Assembly (NCBI GenBank): GCA_934621485.1 | Contig: CAKTUS010000039.1 | Coordinates: forward strand, 1 to 23,011 | Reading direction: 5' to 3' | DNA length: 23,011 nucleotides | DNA from: an uncultured Clostridia bacterium | GTDB taxonomy: Bacteria; Bacillota; Clostridia; Christensenellales; Aristaeellaceae | Shown: positions 7,496 through 15,746 of the stretch, piece after piece | Position numbering within the stretch: position 1 is the first letter of the stretch | Layout of the letters: the number at the start of each line of letters is the position of its first letter | Position numbers and translations under genes: made by a program | The notes under the pieces: generated by a model | Database searches by the model: none | Seen by the model: only the letters and a program-made list of their open reading frames with translations | Told to the model about the DNA's origin: nothing

Positions 7496-8671
7496 TCATC
7501 CTCCGAAATCCTTGCCCAGCTGAATCGCGGTCAGAACGCCGTTTTCATCGGCATATAAACGCAATTCATAGCTGCCATAATGATAAATATCGTATTCGCC
7601 AGCCGACAGGCTGTAGTCATAGGCCATGCTGTCGCTCATGGGAACGCTTTCATCCGGCGTTCCAAGAGCTGAGCGCCAATCTGCCTGCACAGCCTGCCCA
7701 ATAAGCAGCCCGGCCAAGCCGCCCCGTTTCTGTTGGATGCCTTCCACTACAGAATGGTCATAGCCGCTTTGAATGGCGTCCGAAATCACCAGAATATCAC
7801 GAAAGGCCGGCGCTTCCAGCACAAAGTACCTGCCGCCCGGAAAGGCGTCCGGCGTGCGGGACAGGTGGTAGCGTTCCACGATGGTGGTCATCTTATCGCC
7901 AATGGAGACGGGCACGTGAGGCAGCTTTCCCGCTTTTACGCTTTCCATGATTTGCCGCCCCATTTCCTGAGACGTAAGCGGCTGCGCCAGCAAACCCAGC
8001 CGGGCGGGCAGCGCGTCCTTCGATTGAATCAGCTCGTTTTGCAATTCGTCATAGCGAAACTGCAAGGCTCCGCTGTCTCCGCTAAGCAATTGAAGCTGCT
8101 CTGCTTCATACCAAAACGTAATACCGTCCTCGTCCAACGTGAACGCCGTTTGCGGAATGGGCGATAGATTGCAGTTTTCGTTATAGCCGTTGGCCAATTC
8201 AGCCTCCAGGCTTTTTTCCGCCTTCTCCAGTATTTTCGTCAGGGTGTCCGGCACGTTGGCAAACAGCTGATTCAGCGTAAGGCGCTCGCCCGTTTGCAAA
8301 TCATAGGTAAGGGCGGTATAACGCTGGCCCTGCCGGTTGCTTGGCATTTTCCCTTCTGCATTCAGCAGTACGGAAAAAACGCCGTCTCGATTGAAAAGCA
8401 CCTGATAGGACACCTGAAGCCCCCAAGCGCTGTCGCCCAGGGTGACCAGACTGAGCAAATGATCCGTTACTCCGGCAGACATCACGATATCGTCGTTGAT
8501 TTTTGCCTGAACGGCCTCGTCCCGCATCCCCTTCAGCTGAGGATAGGAAACATAATTTTCGCCAATCTGTGTGCGCACATCCTCCACCGTTACAGAAGCG
8601 CTTTGGGCAAGGCCGTTTGCAGGCAGAAGCAGCAATGCCGCCAGGCAAAGCAACGCGATTTTTTTGAACAT
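7496..8671 (-). CDS. Secreted DUF4163/DUF3298 (RsiV-like) protein with extra C-terminal domain
   Basis: I place the start at 8671 (MFKKIALLC), seven codons inside the longest frame, because AAGGAGGG lies six bases upstream. The product has about 391 residues. Residues 1-24 form a signal peptide (KK, then a run of Leu/Ala). The next ~200 residues (VSYPQLKGMRDEAVQAKIND; GQRYTALTYDLQTGERLTLNQLF; FWYEAEQL) fit the DUF4163-DUF3298 module found in the anti-sigma factor RsiV and the deacetylase PdaC. The last ~150 residues (VSIGDKMTTIVERYHLSRTP to the end) look like a separate domain, perhaps of the DUF4309/YjgB type; that match is weak and from memory. No catalytic motif is visible. It probably acts outside the membrane and shares a transcript with ftsK. 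Confidence 0.7.
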   Translation of the reverse strand: MFKKIALLCLAALLLLPANGLAQSASVTVEDVRTQIGENYVSYPQLKGMRDEAVQAKINDDIVMSAGVTDHLLSLVTLGDSAWGLQVSYQVLFNRDGVFSVLLNAEGKMPSNRQGQRYTALTYDLQTGERLTLNQLFANVPDTLTKILEKAEKSLEAELANGYNENCNLSPIPQTAFTLDEDGITFWYEAEQLQLLSGDSGALQFRYDELQNELIQSKDALPARLGLLAQPLTSQEMGRQIMESVKAGKLPHVPVSIGDKMTTIVERYHLSRTPDAFPGGRYFVLEAPAFRDILVISDAIQSGYDHSVVEGIQQKRGGLAGLLIGQAVQADWRSALGTPDESVPMSDSMAYDYSLSAGEYDIYHYGSYELRLYADENGVLTAIQLGKDFGG

Positions 8672-8707
8672 CTGGTTTCCCTCCTTCAGCAATTCATTTG
8701 CCTTTGT

Positions 8708-8736
8708 ATTTTACAACAGATTTGATTTTGTTGCAA
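8708..8736 (-). promoter_or_regulatory. Sigma-A type promoter for the DUF3298 gene and ftsK
   Basis: On the - strand, TTGCAA (8731-8736) and TAAAAT (8708-8713) are separated by exactly 17 bases, in an AT-rich stretch just upstream of the gene starting at 8671. This would separate the pair from the dpaAB transcript. No hairpin terminator is visible between dpaB and this promoter. Confidence 0.65.
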
Positions 8737-8784
8737 GTTTGTTACAGTATTTCTCATCATTCCACAGGTTTTATCACCATTTCT

Positions 8785-9381
8785 TCATTTTTTTGTTTCC
8801 GGCCCAGCGGCAATCAGCATGGGCTGCGCCTGCACGCCGGACAAGGCGGCGGCAATGGTGCGGGGAATCTGCGTAAAATCCGCTACCAGCGAACGAGGCT
8901 TTTTCACCGGATCATCCTGCCCAAAGGGAACGAAATACACGTTGCGCCAATTGAGCAGCCGGCCGATATTCTGGGCGGCGGAGCTAAGGGCGTCGTTGGT
9001 AGATACGGCCAGCACCAGCGGCTTTTCATTGCGCAGATGGCTTTTGGCTCCCAGCAGCGCCGGCGTATCGAAAATGCCGTTGGCCAGCTTGGCCAGGCTG
9101 TTTCCCGTAGCCGGCGCCATCAGGTATACGTCGCACAGGCGCTTGGGCCCGATCGGCTCGGCCGTTTGCAGCGTATCGATCGGCTCATGACCGGTTATTT
9201 CCACAATACGGCTTCGCAAATGCTCCGCTGTCATAAAGCGGGTGTCCAGTTCTCCTGCATGAAAGCTGAGTACCGGCAACACCTCATAGCCGCGCTGCAC
9301 CAGTTTTTCCATCTGAGCCAGCACTCGCTCAAAGGTACAGTAGGAGCCGGTCATGGCAAAAGCGATGGTGGTTTTTTTCAT
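8785..9381 (-). CDS. dpaB: Dipicolinate synthase subunit B
   Basis: The 198 residues match SpoVFB, a flavoprotein-fold subunit: N-terminal TIAFAMTGSYCTFERVLAQME, then VYLMAPATGNSLAKLANGIFDTPALLGAKSHLRNEKPLVLAVSTNDAL and NVYFVPFGQDDPVKKP. Together with DpaA it converts the lysine-pathway intermediate dihydrodipicolinate into dipicolinic acid in the mother cell. The acid is then packed with calcium into the spore core and gives heat resistance. Its ATG overlaps the TAA of dpaA by one base (TAATG). The ribosome site AAAGGAGG lies within the end of dpaA, so the two are translationally coupled and probably made in equal amounts. Confidence 0.93.
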   Translation of the reverse strand: MKKTTIAFAMTGSYCTFERVLAQMEKLVQRGYEVLPVLSFHAGELDTRFMTAEHLRSRIVEITGHEPIDTLQTAEPIGPKRLCDVYLMAPATGNSLAKLANGIFDTPALLGAKSHLRNEKPLVLAVSTNDALSSAAQNIGRLLNWRNVYFVPFGQDDPVKKPRSLVADFTQIPRTIAAALSGVQAQPMLIAAGPETKK

Positions 9382-10211
9382 TAAGCATCCTCCTTTACCA
9401 GGGTGAGACAGGCACGTTTGAGCGCCAAAGCCGCGCTGATCGGGGCATACCGCGCAGGCAGAGCCGGCAAAATATCATATTGTATCCCGAGCCGATTGGC
9501 CGTTGCCCTTTCAAAGCCATAGGGAGCGCTGGCCAGTTCCAGCAGCCATGCTTCTTTGGAGAGCGACGCCAGGCATTTTTCATCCATAATCTGAGCCGGA
9601 ATAGTGTTCAGCACCAGATGGCATCGGGAAAGGCATGCGTCCATCTCCCCCAGCGCTATGGCCTCCATGCCGTCCAGGCGAACCTGCCGCCGGACTTCTT
9701 CCCGGCGGGCGGCCACCGTCACCCGTGCGCCCAGCGCCTTAAGCCGCAGGGCCAATGCACGCCCAAAACAACCGTAGCCGGTAACCAGCGTTTCCATGTC
9801 CAACAAGGCGCGGCCCGTTTTTTGCATGGCCTCGAAAACGGCCGCCTCTGCGGAAAGCTCCGCATTGCGCTGAAGGAAGCCGTCCGCTTCGGCATAATGC
9901 TTCACATTCCGCTTTGAGGTCATTTGGGCAACCACGCCGTCCAAACCTTGACCTGCCAGAATTTGCACTTTTTCTTTGGCTTTGGATAATACATTCTCCG
10001 GGAGCAGGCTGATTCCAGTCAGCGTGGGCACCGCCTGATTGCGCGTCGAAAAAGGATAGGGAAACAACAGCCGGTCCGCTCGTTCCGGGCGGGCGCTTTC
10101 TTCATCCCCGGACCGAAGCCCCAGTGTCTGAATCTCCCATCCGTCCTGCTCCAGCAGCTGCGCCAGCAGCGCCATGCGTCTGTCGCCGCCAACCACCAGC
10201 GTGTTCTGCAT
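9381..10211 (-). CDS. dpaA: Dipicolinate synthase subunit A
   Basis: I place the start at 10211 (MQNTLVVGGDRRMALLAQLL). GGGAGG ends 9 or so bases upstream, and the protein then begins with the family's typical N-terminal Rossmann strand; a longer frame to 10244 adds only residues encoded by a hairpin. The product has 276 residues. The second dinucleotide-binding site is TLVTGYGCFGRALALRLK (GxGxxG). The segment HLVLNTIPAQIMDE and the AYAP-like end SAPYGFERATANRLGIQYD also fit DpaA/SpoVFA. It is the NAD(P)-binding catalytic partner of DpaB. The ribosome site lies inside the 3' arm of a strong hairpin, which suggests expression is controlled (see findings). Confidence 0.93.
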   Translation of the reverse strand: MQNTLVVGGDRRMALLAQLLEQDGWEIQTLGLRSGDEESARPERADRLLFPYPFSTRNQAVPTLTGISLLPENVLSKAKEKVQILAGQGLDGVVAQMTSKRNVKHYAEADGFLQRNAELSAEAAVFEAMQKTGRALLDMETLVTGYGCFGRALALRLKALGARVTVAARREEVRRQVRLDGMEAIALGEMDACLSRCHLVLNTIPAQIMDEKCLASLSKEAWLLELASAPYGFERATANRLGIQYDILPALPARYAPISAALALKRACLTLVKEDA

Positions 10212-10212
10212 C

Positions 10213-10260
10213 AAAAACCGCCTCCCGCGCACATGATACTTCATGATATGCGGGAGGCGG
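10213..10260 (-). terminator. Terminator-like hairpin carrying the dpaA ribosome site
   Basis: A perfect 11-bp GC-rich inverted repeat (arms 10250-10260 and 10218-10228, CCGCCTCCCGC and its complement) encloses a 21-base loop. On the - strand it is followed at once by TTTTT (10213-10217). It starts about 15 bases after the mapA stop, so it is a good intrinsic terminator for mapA. The 3' arm contains GGGAGG (10221-10226), the ribosome site of dpaA, whose ATG is 10209-10211. Confidence 0.75.
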
Positions 10261-10274
10261 AAAAGGGTTCGGTT

Positions 10275-12533
10275 TTACAGCGAATGAACGATGCGGTCTT
10301 CCAGGCGGACTTCCTCGCCGCAAAGGGTAACGGTTAAAGGCTGACCCTCCAGCAATTCCAGCACGGCCTGCTCCCTGCGAACGCTCAGGCGAATCAGGCG
10401 GTCCCGGTAATGGAACTGGAAGGCATAGCCCGTCCACACCTCCGGCAGGAAGGGGTTCAGACTGAGGCCGTCAGTGGTGCGCATACCGGCAAAGCCGTGG
10501 GCAATGGCCAGCCAGCTGCCCGCCATGCTGGTAATGTGCAGGCCGTCGATGGTGTCGTTATTGATGTTATCCAAGTCCAAACGGGCGGTGCGCTGATACA
10601 TTTCCACCGCCTTTTCATGATAGCCGAGCTGAGCCGCCAGAATACTGTGCACACAGGGCGACAGGCTGCTTTCATGCACCGTCATGGGCTCGTAAAAATC
10701 AAAGTTGCGGCGAATGGTTTCCGTATCATACAAATGGTTCAGGAAATACAGGCCCTGCAGCACGTCCGCCTGCTTGATGTAGCAGCTGCGCAAAATGTGG
10801 TCCCAGGACCAGTGCTGATTGATGGGCCGCTCTTGGGCGGGGATGCTGGCGGCAGGCTCCAGGTCCTTATCCAGGAAGGTGTCGTGCTGCACAAAAATTC
10901 CCAGCTCTGCATCCTCCGGATAGTACATGTTTTCTACCACATCCAGCATGTGTGCAAGCTCCCCATCCGTTACGCCAAGCTGCTCCAGCCGCTCCTTGGA
11001 GGCGCGTCGGGCCTGGGTGATGAACAGACCGATGCTCCAGGCGGCAATGCGGTTGGTATACCAATTATTGTTTACGTTGTTTTCGTATTCGTTGGGCCCG
11101 GTTACGCCATGAATCATATATTTCTGCTTCCGCTTGGAAAAATGCACCCGGTCGGTGTAGAAGCGGGCGATTCCGCACAGCACATCCAGGCCCTCATGAA
11201 GCATATAGCCATAATCGCCGGTATAGGTAGCATAGTTGAAAATGGCATGTGCAATGGCGCCGTTGCGGTGGATTTCCTCAAAGGTAATTTCCCACTCGTT
11301 ATGGCACTCAACGCCTGTAAAGGTAACCATGGGGTACAGCGCGCCCTTGAGGCCCTGCTGCTCTGCGTTATAATAGGCGCCGTCCAGCTGCATCCAGCGG
11401 TACAGCAGCAATTGCCTGGCCACCTCCTGGCCCGCGATAGCCATGTATACCGGCAGGCAGTAGGCTTCTGTATCCCAATAGGTTGCGCCGCCGTATTTTT
11501 CGCCGGTGAAACCCTTGGGACCAATGTTCAGCCGCACATCGTCCCCGGAATAGGTGCTAAGCAGCTGGAACAGGTTAAAGCGGATTCCCTGCTGGGCCGC
11601 GTCGTCGCCTTCAATGGTGACGTCGCAGCCGGCCCAGCGTTCTTTCCAAGCGCCCACATGTGCGGCGCGCAGTTCGTCGTAGCCCACTTCCCGCGCCCTG
11701 GCAGCCGCCTTGAGCGAAAGGGTATTGAGCACCTTATCCTCATAATCACGGCTGGTGAATACCAGCGCCAGTTTTTCCAGGCTGGCGGTTTCCCCCGCCT
11801 TTACCAGGCCGGCATAGGCGGTTTCCACATAGCCGCAGTCCGTTTTCCGCCCGGTCATTTCCAAACCGTCGGCCCAGCAGCTCATGGCGGCGCTTACGGT
11901 AAAGCGCGGCGTGCCAAAGGGATTTTCCTTGGTGCGGGTCAGCAGGGCTAACGCATCCTCGGTTTCTTCTTCCATGAGCATTTCCCAAAACGTTTCATCG
12001 TAGTTGCTGTCCAGATTGTGTACGTTGGCGTCCAAATAGGGACGCATAACCACCTGGGCGTCATACTCCGGCGTCAGGCTGTAGCGCAAGGCCAGCAGTT
12101 CCTTTTGTGCAAGGGAAACAAAGCGCTCCGCATGCACCTGTACACGCCCCTTAGCGGTTTGCACCGTAAAGCGCCGCAAAAACAGGCCCTGCTGCATATC
12201 CAGTTCCCGATAAAACTCCGTCACGTTCGCCTTGGCTAAATCCAGCGTTTCGCCGTCCACTTCCACATGCACGCCGTTTAGGCGAACGGCGTTGATCACT
12301 TTGCCGAAATACTGGGGATAGCCGTTCTTCCACCAGCCCACGCGGGTTTTGTCCGGAAACCACACGCCCCCGATATAGGTGCCCAAATGGGTATCGCCGC
12401 TATAGTCCTCTTCAAAATTGCCGCGCATGCCCATATAGCCGTTTCCTGTGGAGGTAAGGCTTTCCGAAAAACGCATGTGATCACGGTCCAGCGAGGTTTC
12501 AATCACTTTCCAAGGATGGATTTCAAAAGCCAT
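10275..12533 (-). CDS. mapA: Maltose phosphorylase, glycoside hydrolase family 65
   Basis: I place the start at 12533 (MAFEIHPWKVIE) after an AAAGGGG site. The longest frame runs upstream into the neighbouring gene and its extra residues resemble nothing. The 752 residues match GH65 maltose phosphorylases in length and motifs: LTSTGNGYMGMRGNFEE near the N-terminus, GFTGEKYGGATYWDTEAYC (maltose-type loop), HNEWEITFEEIHRNGA (about 411-426) and GPNEYENNVNNNWYTN, where the catalytic acid of the family lies (about E482). The enzyme cleaves maltose with phosphate to glucose and beta-glucose 1-phosphate, in the cytoplasm. No beta-phosphoglucomutase is next to it; the ROK glucokinase at 17962 could use the free glucose. 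A terminator-like hairpin follows. Confidence 0.93.
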   Translation of the reverse strand: MAFEIHPWKVIETSLDRDHMRFSESLTSTGNGYMGMRGNFEEDYSGDTHLGTYIGGVWFPDKTRVGWWKNGYPQYFGKVINAVRLNGVHVEVDGETLDLAKANVTEFYRELDMQQGLFLRRFTVQTAKGRVQVHAERFVSLAQKELLALRYSLTPEYDAQVVMRPYLDANVHNLDSNYDETFWEMLMEEETEDALALLTRTKENPFGTPRFTVSAAMSCWADGLEMTGRKTDCGYVETAYAGLVKAGETASLEKLALVFTSRDYEDKVLNTLSLKAAARAREVGYDELRAAHVGAWKERWAGCDVTIEGDDAAQQGIRFNLFQLLSTYSGDDVRLNIGPKGFTGEKYGGATYWDTEAYCLPVYMAIAGQEVARQLLLYRWMQLDGAYYNAEQQGLKGALYPMVTFTGVECHNEWEITFEEIHRNGAIAHAIFNYATYTGDYGYMLHEGLDVLCGIARFYTDRVHFSKRKQKYMIHGVTGPNEYENNVNNNWYTNRIAAWSIGLFITQARRASKERLEQLGVTDGELAHMLDVVENMYYPEDAELGIFVQHDTFLDKDLEPAASIPAQERPINQHWSWDHILRSCYIKQADVLQGLYFLNHLYDTETIRRNFDFYEPMTVHESSLSPCVHSILAAQLGYHEKAVEMYQRTARLDLDNINNDTIDGLHITSMAGSWLAIAHGFAGMRTTDGLSLNPFLPEVWTGYAFQFHYRDRLIRLSVRREQAVLELLEGQPLTVTLCGEEVRLEDRIVHSL

Positions 12534-12573
12534 GGCTTTTTCCCCTTTCCAATGCGCAATCGTTTGTACGCTT

Positions 12574-12602
12574 ATCCTACTGTATTCCGCTTTGATTGTC
12601 AA
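12574..12602 (-). promoter_or_regulatory. Sigma-A type promoter for mapA
   Basis: On the - strand a perfect TTGACA (12597-12602) is followed after exactly 17 bases by TAGGAT (12574-12579). It would start transcription some 30-35 bases before the mapA ATG. It lies over the last eight codons of the upstream membrane-protein gene, whose stop codon is inside the -10 box. Confidence 0.6.
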
Positions 12603-13647
12603 GGCTATTTTTGCCAAAGCGGCGGAAAAGTACGGGCCCAAACACCAGCACAAGGCAGCCCAGTCCCGCCGGAGCATACAGCCGGTTGACAATCTCCGAA
12701 AAACCAATGCAGGAAATCGCCAAAGGCAAGCCCAGCCATAACAGCACCTGCGCCCATGGCTGCCGTACATATCCTTCCACAGCCGTGCGCAAACCATACA
12801 AAACCGCCGCCAGCGTGGTAAAAACCGCCAGATATAGAAGAATGACGCTCAGCAGGAAACCGCCTCGCCCAAAAGCAGAGAGCAGCTTCACAATCGGAAA
12901 CACTTCGTCCTTTATTTCCGAATGTCGAAGATAGAGGTACTGGCTTACAAACAACAGCGCCAGCAAAAGGAAACCCAAAAGAATGGCCGTGCGGCTGATG
13001 CCGCGCCTGGAATAGCGGCTGCAGCGGCAAACAACGCCAATCGCCAGCGTCATGTTCATCGCCGCATAGGCGACGGCACGCAAAGCCGCCCATAAACCAA
13101 AATGGTTTTCAGAATCAAACGTCACGTTTTGGGCTCCAGACGGAACGCCCGCCAAGACCGCCAAAACCGCCGCCAGCATTAACGCCGACAAGACGGCGCT
13201 GATCCAGCTCAGCAGGCGCATACGTCCATGGCCTGCCAGCCACGCCAGCAGTGCCGTTCCCACCAATCCCACGGCGTAAGCGCCCGTCCAGGGCCACAAC
13301 AGCTCCACCATGTGCCCTGCGGCCGAAAGCATCGCCCCGCCGGTAACCACCATCATCATCATCGCGCAAACCCTGGCGCATATGCTTTGCCATTTGGGCA
13401 AATCGTCATAAAGGCCACACCAACATTCGCACTTTGTTTTCGCCGTTTCCCTCATGCAGGTCAGGGCCAGCAGCACCATCACGCCCACAGACAGCACAAT
13501 CAGCCACCAGCCGTACCGGCCATACTGGGTAAAAAAGCTAATCGTTTCCCTCCCGGAGGCAAAGCCGCCGCCAATCACCGCACCCGCGCACATCACCGCT
13601 CCGGCCAAACATTCCCGTTTTTTCACCTTTGCCAGCCCCTTTCCCAT
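12577..13647 (-). CDS. YkvI-family integral membrane protein
   Basis: The protein of about 356 residues has around ten hydrophobic segments and the signature AGAVIGGGFASGRETISFFTQYGRYGWW close to its start. This glycine-rich ASGxE motif is shared with the YkvI family, a branch of the amino-acid/sodium-symporter-like (APC fold) proteins. Transport of a small solute is likely from the fold; no substrate can be assigned. The start at 13647 (MGKGLAK) is a choice. A GTG at 13626, preceded by AAAGGGG at nine bases, would begin MKKRECLAG and is about equally likely. No clear promoter is visible upstream on this strand. Confidence 0.75.
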   Translation of the reverse strand: MGKGLAKVKKRECLAGAVMCAGAVIGGGFASGRETISFFTQYGRYGWWLIVLSVGVMVLLALTCMRETAKTKCECWCGLYDDLPKWQSICARVCAMMMMVVTGGAMLSAAGHMVELLWPWTGAYAVGLVGTALLAWLAGHGRMRLLSWISAVLSALMLAAVLAVLAGVPSGAQNVTFDSENHFGLWAALRAVAYAAMNMTLAIGVVCRCSRYSRRGISRTAILLGFLLLALLFVSQYLYLRHSEIKDEVFPIVKLLSAFGRGGFLLSVILLYLAVFTTLAAVLYGLRTAVEGYVRQPWAQVLLWLGLPLAISCIGFSEIVNRLYAPAGLGCLVLVFGPVLFRRFGKNSLDNQSGIQ

Positions 13648-13744
13648 GCTTGCTTCACGAGAACGATATGCGAAACGGTTCGACGGCAGCACGCCGCCTT
13701 TGCCAGTGCAAACGGCTATGCTGACAAAAGCCGCGGCAGCTTGC

Positions 13745-13772
13745 TTGCATCTGTCCGTTTCTGTGATATAAT
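13745..13772 (+). promoter_or_regulatory. Sigma-A type promoter with extended -10 for the capD-asnS cluster
   Basis: TATAAT (13767-13772) is a consensus -10 box preceded by TGA (extended -10). TTGCAT (13745-13750) lies 16 bases upstream. It is about 40 bases before the GTG of the first gene and is the only strong promoter I see for the six-gene + strand cluster. Confidence 0.7.
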
Positions 13773-13811
13773 AAACTGGTTGATTTCTGAAATATTATGG
13801 GAGGCATCGGT

Positions 13812-15746
13812 GTGACGAAAACCAGTCCCAAAATGAGCAAAGCAATGCGAACTGTATTGTGGCTTCTGGCGGATGCCGTTCTTGTAAACCTGTCATTGAT
13901 ACTGGCGCAAGTGGTAAGGTATTCCGCCAACAGCAATATTGATTCTTTTTTTCGCATTTCCATACGGGTGGCTCCGGCCATGACGGTTCTTTTTTTGTTG
14001 GTGTTTGCAGCGTTTGGCATTTATCGTACCATGTGGCAATACGCCTCGGCCAGCGACGTGCTTCGCGTGGCTACCGCTTCTCTGGCAGCCGCCGTGCTGA
14101 CTTATGGCTTTTCGCTGATTGCCAATTTGTTTGTAAGGCCGCTCAACCTGTTCCGCATGCACCGCATGGTTTACCTGCTGCTGTGGCTGATTAGCACCGC
14201 TTTGGTAGGCGCGTCTCGCCTGCTGTACCGCACCATCGTAACGAAGGAACGGTTTTCGCTGCTGCGGGCAAATCAAAACAAGCTGCGGCGGGTGATGGTG
14301 GTGGGCGCCGGCTGGGCGGGCGCCAGTTTGGTGCACGAAATGCAGCGGGGCCGCTATGGCAATTGTATTCCCGTTGTGGTAGTGGATGACGACCGCACCC
14401 GCACCGGTTCCAGCCTGAGCGGCGTTCCGGTGGTTCGTGGGTCCGGCAACATTTTGAAGCTGGCCAGCGATTATCGGGTGGATGAAATCATCATTGCCAT
14501 CGCCACCCCTAAAAACGATCTAAAACCCTTGATTGAAAAATGCCTTGCCACCGGCTGCCATGTGCGCCGCATGACCCTTTTGCAGGATGTAGACGGGGAA
14601 AACAGTCAGCAAAGCCAGGTACGGGACATCAATATTAACGATCTGCTGGGCCGCCCGGAAGAGCACCTGAATATGACCCCGGTAGCGGATTTTTTCCGGG
14701 GAAAGACCGTGCTGATTACCGGCGGCGGCGGTTCCATCGGCAGCGAGCTTTGCCGCCGCCTGCTGACGCTGGAGCCGGAGCGCATTGTGCTGTACGATAT
14801 CAGTGAAAACTACATGTACGACCTTTACAGCGAATTGAGCCTTCTGTACGGCAAAGCGCTGAAGGACAAGCTGATTCTGTGCGTTGGCTCCATTCGCGAT
14901 TCGCAGCGCTTGGATGAGGTTTTTCAAACCTACCGCCCGCAAATTGTTTTGCATGCGGCTGCTCACAAGCATGTGCCCCTGATGGAGGACTGCCCGGACC
15001 AGGCGGTCAAAAACAACGTATTTGGCACCTGGCTGACGGCTCAGGCCGCCATGAAGCACCAGGTGGAGCGCTTCGTGCTGATTTCCACCGATAAAGCTGT
15101 GAACCCCACCAACGTCATGGGCGCTACCAAGCGCCTGGCGGAAATGATTATTGAAGCGCTGAACCGTCAGTCCCAAACAGAGTTTACCGCCGTTCGCTTT
15201 GGCAATGTGCTTGGCTCTCACGGTAGCGTGGTGCCCCTGTTTGAACGGCAGATTCGTTCCGGCGGTCCGGTTACGCTGACTCACCCGGACATCATTCGTT
15301 ATTTCATGACCATTCCCGAGGCAGCCAGTCTGGTATTGCAGGCGGCTTCCATTGCCAAGGGCGGCGAGCTGTTCGTACTGGATATGGGCAGGCCGGTGAA
15401 AATTCAGGAGCTGGCGCAGCGAATGATTCAGTTGTATGCTCCCAGGGACGACCGCAAGGTGGAAATCGTTTACACCGGTCTCAGGCCCGGCGAAAAGCTG
15501 TACGAGGAATTGCTGCTGGCCAATGAAGGCGTTGCCAAAACCGAGAATGAAAAGATTTTCATCGCCCAGCCGGAAGTCATCTCCCCTGCCGCTCTAGACG
15601 ATATGCTTTCCCAACTGCAAGCCTGTCTCGATACGGATGGCGATATGCTGGCCTGCCTGCATGCGCTGGTTCCCACCTTTCATGAGGCCGATGAGGTCAA
15701 CAACGCTGTAAAGCAACAGCCCGATTCTTTGGAGACAAAGCCGTGA
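13812..15746 (+). CDS. Membrane-bound nucleotide-sugar 4,6-dehydratase (CapD/EpsC/PglF type)
   Basis: I choose GTG at 13812 because GGGAGG ends seven bases before it; the in-frame ATG at 13797 overlaps that site. The 644 residues have four membrane helices (~10-140). A CoA-binding-like Rossmann domain (GAGWAG, 165-170) comes next. The catalytic SDR domain has GGGGSIG (304-310), TDK (T426-D427-K428) and MGATKR, in which M436 replaces the usual SDR tyrosine. This is as in the PglF/FlaA1 class of UDP-N-acetylglucosamine 4,6-dehydratases. It makes a 4-keto-6-deoxy sugar nucleotide at the membrane for capsule, exopolysaccharide or glycoprotein sugars. The exact sugar product is inferred. Its stop overlaps the start of tadA, and no other glycan genes are in the window. 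Confidence 0.9.
   Translation: MTKTSPKMSKAMRTVLWLLADAVLVNLSLILAQVVRYSANSNIDSFFRISIRVAPAMTVLFLLVFAAFGIYRTMWQYASASDVLRVATASLAAAVLTYGFSLIANLFVRPLNLFRMHRMVYLLLWLISTALVGASRLLYRTIVTKERFSLLRANQNKLRRVMVVGAGWAGASLVHEMQRGRYGNCIPVVVVDDDRTRTGSSLSGVPVVRGSGNILKLASDYRVDEIIIAIATPKNDLKPLIEKCLATGCHVRRMTLLQDVDGENSQQSQVRDININDLLGRPEEHLNMTPVADFFRGKTVLITGGGGSIGSELCRRLLTLEPERIVLYDISENYMYDLYSELSLLYGKALKDKLILCVGSIRDSQRLDEVFQTYRPQIVLHAAAHKHVPLMEDCPDQAVKNNVFGTWLTAQAAMKHQVERFVLISTDKAVNPTNVMGATKRLAEMIIEALNRQSQTEFTAVRFGNVLGSHGSVVPLFERQIRSGGPVTLTHPDIIRYFMTIPEAASLVLQAASIAKGGELFVLDMGRPVKIQELAQRMIQLYAPRDDRKVEIVYTGLRPGEKLYEELLLANEGVAKTENEKIFIAQPEVISPAALDDMLSQLQACLDTDGDMLACLHALVPTFHEADEVNNAVKQQPDSLETKP

Noticed and set aside
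10410..11951. Open frame of 513 codons on the + strand opposite mapA
   Set aside because: It is antisense to a highly conserved GH65 gene, has no ribosome site and shows no recognisable domain.
12541..12570. Possible CcpA (cre) operator in the mapA leader
   Set aside because: The segment TACAAACGATTGCG has some resemblance, but it lacks the TG start and the palindromic right half, so it cannot be supported.
12534..12797. N-terminal extension of the maltose phosphorylase frame
   Set aside because: It overlaps the end of the YkvI-like gene in another frame, resembles no GH65 sequence, has no ribosome site, and would place the start upstream of the TTGACA promoter.
13797..13811. ATG start for the nucleotide-sugar dehydratase
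   Set aside because: This ATG overlaps the GGGAGG ribosome site. The GTG at 13812 has ideal spacing and was chosen instead.
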